A DNA stretch of 10,830 nt from Setomelanomma holmii (Eukaryota; Ascomycota; Dothideomycetes; Pleosporales; Phaeosphaeriaceae): contig ML978463.1 in assembly GCA_010015745.1 (NCBI GenBank), forward strand, positions 1 through 10,830. Direction: 5' to 3'. The notes under the pieces were generated by a model. That model saw only the letters and a list, made by a program, of their open reading frames with translations, made no database searches and was not told the origin of the DNA. This document shows positions 6,528-10,830 of the stretch, piece by piece (the first letter of the stretch is position 1; every line of letters begins with the position of its first letter). The translations under genes were made by a program, and so were the position numbers.

Positions 6528-7020
6528 ATGTTCTCCGTCCAAGACGCATGCGTGCACCCCAGCATGCGCGGCTGCACTAGCGGCCTCTACACTCTCAGAT
6601 TCCCGCGCCTTCGATACATGAACCTCAAAAATGCCATCATGGACGCCGGGCAGATCAGCCACTTGATCACGCTTCACAAGTCCTCGCTCGTCGAATTCAA
6701 TTTTGAAGACGTCACGCTGCGCAAGGGGCACTGGGACCACGCATTGGAACCACTGACCCACATCGCAGGCAACGAACGCTGGAAACACGCAGAACAAGGT
6801 CGTGGATGTCCCACTCCAACTATGACGTGTGAACTGTGAGCCGCAGATCATGGGTCCATTGCTGGAGGGATGGAACGCAGTGGACGAGGAGGGTAGTGAT
6901 GCGGATACCAGGGCGCATGCGTTGTCGAGATGGCATAGTAGACAAAGCCAGACGTCACAGAACGGCCGGACAGATAAGGCTCGATGGCTAAGTGGAAACT
7001 ATATGCGGCGGGAAGTATAG
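6528..7020 (+). pseudogene. Fungal F-box/LRR-like protein, C-terminal remnant, frameshifted
   Basis: From ATG 6528 the frame encodes FPRLRYMNLKNAIMDAGQIS, then HKSSLVEFNFEDVTLRKGHW and DHALEPLTHIAGNERW. This spacing of leucine-repeat strands ending in a W-D-x-A-L-x-P-L block resembles the C-termini of large families of fungal F-box-type proteins, whose intact members recruit substrates to SCF ubiquitin ligases. The assignment is from pattern memory. Near 6793 the sensible reading moves one frame over, giving VVDVPLQL, a TGA at 6823-6825, then CEPQIMGPLLEGWNAVDEEG and on to TAG 7018-7020. No F-box motif is visible, so the N-terminal half is missing. The frame is the same as that of the kinase upstream. 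An intron could in principle remove the frameshift, but I see no good donor-acceptor pair. Confidence 0.5.
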
Positions 7021-7719
7021 CATCGTCGTGGAGCGGGCCCTTTTATGGTGGTTAAATGAGCTAGCGATAGGACCGGGTCGTTTTAGGATTGATACCTGCG
7101 ATGGCGTTGTGTTGGACATCTACCCCTTTACTATATTCGCCAGATTTTGTTTCTTTGGCGCGGACTATCTCGCTCCATTATTTTTGGTATCGTTCTTTAA
7201 GACCGTGCATTACTATGTGTTTGTATTTGTGATACTATATAGCAGAACTTATAAGTTTTCAGTATCTCTTTAGTCCATGCCAAGTTGCAACCTACACTTT
7301 GCCTCACCCTGTCTTTCGATATAGCCCCTCTCGGCAGCACAACTTCAGTAATCACTGCAGCTCAATCTTAGCGGCATTGCTGCCTTGGAGAACGCGAAGA
7401 GAATTCAAGGTCGAGTATGATTGGACGTTGATTAGATAGCTTTTCGAGGTGGTGATCTTCCATTTACAGTTGTCGCAAACATGCACCTGAAACATGTCTC
7501 TTTTCCGTGTCGCCTACACTTTCGCCACACTACACAGAAGGAAAACGCCTGAATGTCTAAGCAGATGCAGAACATAGGGATGAAGTCTAGACGTGACTGG
7601 AGAAATTGTGCCCGGTTCATCTCTCACGTGCAGTATTTCTAGCCTATCGCTCCACATCTGGGATTTGCCGCGACGAATGTAGGCCGATCCTTAGCTTGAA
7701 GGTTGTCAGCCTAGCACCT
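7021..7719. other. Intergenic stretch with no recognisable gene
   Basis: Short open frames occur on both strands, but none has a motif or looks like protein. The part around 7120-7280 is rich in A and T. TGTTGG at 7110 is a possible but unsupported alternative left end for the LTR of the retrotransposon to the right. CACGTG at 7625 is an isolated E-box-like site. Confidence 0.5.
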
Positions 7720-7745
7720 CAGTTCACACGGTACACTGTGAACTG
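7720..7745. repeat. 9-bp inverted repeat with 8-base spacer
   Basis: cagttcaca (7720-7728) and tgtgaactg (7737-7745) are perfect inverse complements. The right arm begins with the TG that I take as the likely start of the LTR, so the palindrome straddles the presumed insertion point. Confidence 0.8.
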
Positions 7746-7872
7746 CATCTCACGTGACTCTGTTAGTCACCTGCTTACTCATCTGATTGTGTATATAATC
7801 GCTTACAGTAGCTCTCTCAATACAACAACCTTCTGCCTCATTCATACCTGCCCTGTGCTCCCACATCCAACA
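7737..7872 (+). repeat. Probable 5' LTR (right end firm, left end tentative)
   Basis: The right end CAACA at 7868-7872 is set by the primer-binding site directly after it. The left end at TGTGAACTG gives a short LTR of about 136 bp with TG...CA ends. Inside are an E-box-like CACGTG (7751-7756), the inverted pair GTGACT (7754-7759) / AGTCAC (7765-7770), and a TATA box. No second LTR copy is available for comparison. Confidence 0.5.
7792..7798 (+). promoter_or_regulatory. TATA box of the LTR promoter
   Basis: TATATAA lies about 75 bases before the LTR end, a position typical for the U3/R promoter of small fungal LTRs, and is followed by a CT- and CA-rich stretch where transcription could start. 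Confidence 0.55.
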
Positions 7873-7873
7873 G

Positions 7874-7883
7874 TTATGAGCCC
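7874..7883 (+). other. Primer-binding site complementary to the initiator Met-tRNA anticodon arm
   Basis: TTATGAGCCC is the reverse complement of GGGCUCAUAA, the anticodon-arm sequence with the CAU anticodon shared by fungal initiator Met-tRNAs. Priming by an internally cut tRNA fragment rather than the tRNA 3' end is established for Drosophila copia. One base (G7873) separates it from the LTR end. Complementarity is weaker beyond ten bases, so the match should be tested against the host tRNA. Confidence 0.55.
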
Positions 7884-7928
7884 GGTATCCCCGCACCACG
7901 CTGCGATACTCAAATAAGATTGTTCACT

Positions 7929-8125
7929 CTTTTGATTGCTATACACGTTGTGAACGTCATCCCTGCAATCCTCCTGTTGCTGCACGCCTCCTGTTGTCGC
8001 AACCTTTTGAGATTATATCTCTTCTACTAAGGCTATTTTCACGCCTCTAGTACTTTTGATTGCTATACACGTTGTGAACGTCGTCCCTGCAATCCTCTTG
8101 TTGCTGCACGCTTACTGTCGTCGCA
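7929..8125 (+). repeat. Imperfect direct duplication, 124-bp period, in the retrotransposon leader
   Basis: The block beginning cttttgattgctatacacg occurs at 7929 and again at 8053. Similarity continues for about 70-75 bases, through gttgctgcacgc, with a few differences, mostly transitions (a/g in gtcatc/gtcgtc, c/t in cctcctg/cctcttg). The intervening 7998-8052 is not clearly repeated. Confidence 0.9.
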
Positions 8126-8214
8126 TCACGCAACACTTTGAGAACCAGTTCTCACACTCTGAGGTTTTACCTCATTTTCTCTGCCGACTAGCAAGGCAGC
8201 TCTTTTTTGCCATA

Positions 8215-10830
8215 ATGGCTACCACCAGCACAGATATTCGTGCTACTACAATCCTCCAAGGTTCCGCGGACTGGACACCTTGGTATGCTGCCAAACGACG
8301 ATACGCTTCCATCAAGGGCGTATGGCAGTACTGCGACCCTGATTCAGCTACACCGTCTCCACCACCTGTTCCAGAGCCAGCTGATAATGCTACATCAGAG
8401 CACTGGAAAATATGGGAAATCAAGTCCAGACGCCAGGAGTCAATCCAAAAAGCGATTGGTGAGGTCAATCTTGAGATCTTACGCACTGTCGCAACGTCAC
8501 ACGCCCACCTCATCAATAGGGTGGAGCACGACGATCCCAGGAGTCAGCTTACGACGCTCCGAAAGCACTTCAAGGTCACAGACCAACAGCGCAGGCTAGA
8601 GCTTGCCGCCAGATACGGCGATATTCAGAAAAAGCCAAAGAACCAGAGCGTCCAAGCTTGGCTGGACGAATACTCGCAAATTACATCTCAATGTGCTCAA
8701 GAGAGCATGCCAGAGATGACAGAAACCCGAGCACAGTGGCGATTCATCCATGCTGTACGGGACTCAGGAGACGAGGCAGGGGCACAAGCGCAGTTCCTTG
8801 CTATGAAGCAAGGCGAATCAAACGCTTGCTTTCCAACTCCAACCCTAGAAGATTTGATCAGCCGTTATCGACGACCGGCACCTACGGCCCAAAACACGAC
8901 TAAAACGCTAGGGAGTTTCACCTCTCTGTCGATCACAGAGCCTGAGCCAAGAGATCACCCGAAGAAGGATCGATCAACGTGCGTCTGTGGGCTCTATCAT
9001 TTAGTCCTTCAGTGTTTCACTCTCAACCCTGAGGCTGAAGGCAGGTTCAAAGACTTCAAGCCTAGCACAAAGGCCTTATCTCAGCTTGTTGAAACCTTTC
9101 AGAATAAGGATACGCTCAAGAAGGTCAAGAAGGCCTACAAGGATGCAGGCATTCAATGGACGTTCGATCGGGAGAAAGCCAAGGCTGAGTTAGCCAAGCG
9201 CAAGAACTCCGCATCACGTCATGCTCATCAAGCTGACACTGCTTCAGACTGTAGCTCTGACGGATACGCGTCAAATACAGCCTGTCTCAAGCAACCCTTG
9301 CAACTATTGCAGTCAAACGCGGCATTGTCGTTGCACGCCCAATCGCTGCAGCACTGGTGGGTGATGGACCCTGGATCAGATGTCCACATCTGCAACAAGA
9401 TAGGATCCAATTGGAAGCAAATTAGGCTTTCTTCCTCTCAAGACACTGTACAAGCAGGCTGTAACTCGTAAAAGATACAGGCCTGGGGAGAGGTAACTCT
9501 TGACGTAAAAAGGGGCAATAAGACAGCCTCAATCACGCTCAAGAAAGTGGCATATATCCCAGGATATGTGGCCAATATCTTCAGTCTTAGCTGTTGCAAG
9601 AAGATCTACTTCAACTCAAAGACGAATACACTCTTCAAGGATCTTGAACGAGTTGGAGGTCACTGGTTCTTGAACACTCAAGACGCCACACAGCCTTTTC
9701 AGGCTATGGCAGCAGCTGCTTCTACTCAAGCAAAGCCACCTCAAGTTGTCACTGCGATGAAAGCCCATCAGCTGCTTGGCCATCCAAGCCATCAGGCTAT
9801 CGATCATCTCAAAGACTCCACCACAGGCCTCACAGTAGGCACAAATGGGAAAGGAGAACAGTGGACAGATTCTTGCATCCCTCGCATCCAGGGCAAGATG
9901 AAAGAAGACGTCAGTCGACGTCAGTCGACGTCCTAGAGCCGATAAGGCTTACCGCCCTTGCTACCGCATCATTGTCGACATTATCCAACTCCAGAAGCAT
10001 GGTGAAGCCTGCTACAACGGTGATGTTTGGGCACTGCATGCAGTATGTGAGTACACAAAGCTCCACGAGATCTGTACTCTCAAGGATCGACACAAGGTTA
10101 CTGTCGTTCCTGCGATCACTCGCCTCATCAACAAGATTGAGCGGGTATATGGCTACCAAGTAGCTATAGTCTTCATGGACGGAGACGTTGGATAAGGACG
10201 AGCTGAAGCCAGTTCAGGCTCTTCTGCTCAGGAGCTCCTCTCATCAGCTGGCATCAAAGTCGAGACAAGGTTGCCAGACACTCCTGCACAGCTGGGGGGT
10301 GCTGAGCGAGCTGGGGCTATTATTGTTACCGTCGCCAGAGTTCTTCGAATCCATGCTGGTCTACCTAAGACCTTAGCCAATAAGCTAGTCTGCACAGCAG
10401 CTAGGCTACTCAACATCACGCCTACGAAATCTATTGACTGGCGCACACCACATGAGATGGTCACTGGCGTCCGCCCAGACCTCTCTCAACTCCACGCTAT
10501 TGGAAGCCGTGGATTTGTGCTCAACAAGCACCTGGCCAGAGAAGATAAGCTTGAGGATCGCACCTTTGAGGGATTTCTCCTTGGATACGACGCCTCGAAT
10601 ATCTATCGAGTATGGCTACCAGCCACAAACCGCGTCATCCGCATACGCGACGTACGCTTCTTAGACGAGCTTTACAAGGACAAGCCGTCTACTCTACCTG
10701 CAAGACCTCATGTGATTGAGACTGCACACATTCCTGAGGAGGAATACGATGGTGACACTATCGTAGTCGCCCAGCCAGTGAGGCAGCGACAGGCTACAGT
10801 TGCTTCCACTCCTGCACAGAAGCAGATACA
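8215..10830 (+). pseudogene. Ty1/copia-type gag-pol polyprotein, broken (gag, protease, integrase; partial)
   Basis: ATG 8215 is chosen because the longer frame upstream starts only at a TTG in the leader. Gag (residues about 1-300) has a copia-type N-terminus (DWTPWYAAKRRYASIKGVW) and a zinc knuckle, CVCGLYHLVLQC (256-267), of C-x-C-x3-H-x4-C form. The protease motif DPGS is at 385-388. TAA at 9469-9471 interrupts the frame, which resumes with AYIPGYVANIFSL and the pre-integrase motif HQLLGHPSHQ (9766 on). A 10-bp duplication at 9907-9926 then shifts the frame. In the new frame the integrase core has Asp at 9977-9979, Asp at 10178-10180 or 10184-10186, and Glu at 10304-10306 (GGAERAG), with TAA at 10193-10195, then stays open to the edge. 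The particle protein alone might still be made. Integrase and everything after it cannot be translated without recoding. Confidence 0.88.
9907..9926 (+). repeat. 10-bp tandem duplication that breaks the pol frame
   Basis: gacgtcagtc occurs twice in direct succession, followed by gacgtcc. Because the unit is 10 bases, the extra copy shifts the frame by one; the reading frame before the repeat and the integrase frame after it are in register if only one copy is counted. Two stops follow at once in the old frame, the first a TAG at 9934-9936. Confidence 0.93.

Larger units (their letters stand above)
7737..10830 (+). mobile_element. Ty1/copia-type LTR retrotransposon, 5' part, degenerate
   Basis: In order the element shows an LTR with promoter, a primer-binding site, a leader, gag, protease and integrase, the Ty1/copia order with integrase ahead of the reverse transcriptase expected beyond the right edge. 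The 5' boundary is uncertain; 7737 (TGTGAACTG) is the preferred start. The 3' half and 3' LTR are outside the window, so target-site duplication and LTR identity cannot be tested. Two stops and a frame-breaking duplication make this copy non-autonomous. Confidence 0.85.

Noticed and set aside
6134..6577. 147-codon minus-strand frame across the kinase end
   Set aside because: It is antisense to the kinase C-terminus and has no motif.
8056..8214. 53-residue hydrophobic N-terminal extension of gag from a TTG
   Set aside because: It lies in the duplicated untranslated leader; the ATG at 8215 has a good context and gives the expected gag start.
10188..10664. Short plus-strand frames at 10188-10376 and 10434-10664
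   Set aside because: They are shadows of the integrase frame, which is open from 10196 to the edge and carries the family motifs.
1..10830. tRNA, rRNA or other RNA genes
   Set aside because: I looked for cloverleaf and A/B-box patterns and saw none that I could support; the only tRNA-related sequence is the primer-binding site.

Overview
The window looks like a repeat-rich stretch of a filamentous ascomycete genome (Pezizomycotina, most likely a Dothideomycete). The reasons are the mix of Tc1/mariner-, Fot1/pogo- and Ty1/copia-type elements in forms known from these fungi, the N-terminal motif of a fungal NLR-like protein at the left edge, compact genes with few or no introns, and premature stops in the transposases that sit mainly where Trp, Arg or Gln is expected, as after C-to-T / G-to-A decay (RIP or deamination). 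The species cannot be named from the sequence alone.

Layout. Positions 1-127 (minus) hold the first exon of a probable NLR/STAND gene running off the left edge. A broken mariner-like element (about 134-948, plus) starts a few bases upstream of its start codon. At about 945-953 it abuts, tail to tail, a Fot1-like transposase remnant (about 1550-953, minus) full of stops. A third transposase remnant from a different pogo-type family (2803-1808, minus) follows. A degenerate host-type coding fragment lies at 2862-3247 (plus).

The centre is the only part that looks alive: an orphan 256-residue gene (4554-3784, minus) diverges across a 134-bp gap from an intact 557-residue Ser/Thr protein kinase (4689-6362, plus). 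Just downstream, and partly in the kinase's own reading frame, is a frameshifted remnant of a fungal F-box/LRR-like protein (6528-7020). The stretch 7021-7719 has no recognisable gene.

The right side is the 5' part of a Ty1/copia-type retrotransposon. It has an LTR promoter (TATA at 7792), an LTR end at 7872, a primer-binding site matching the initiator Met-tRNA anticodon arm, a leader with a 124-bp-period duplication, gag with a zinc knuckle, a protease motif, and an integrase. The element is inactivated by two TAA stops and a 10-bp tandem duplication. Reverse transcriptase and the 3' LTR lie beyond the window.

No single undescribed system is proven. The best leads are the divergent orphan/kinase pair between transposon ruins, the kinase's atypical N-terminal lobe and FHA-like N-terminus, and the NLR exon whose promoter region appears to have been displaced by a transposon.
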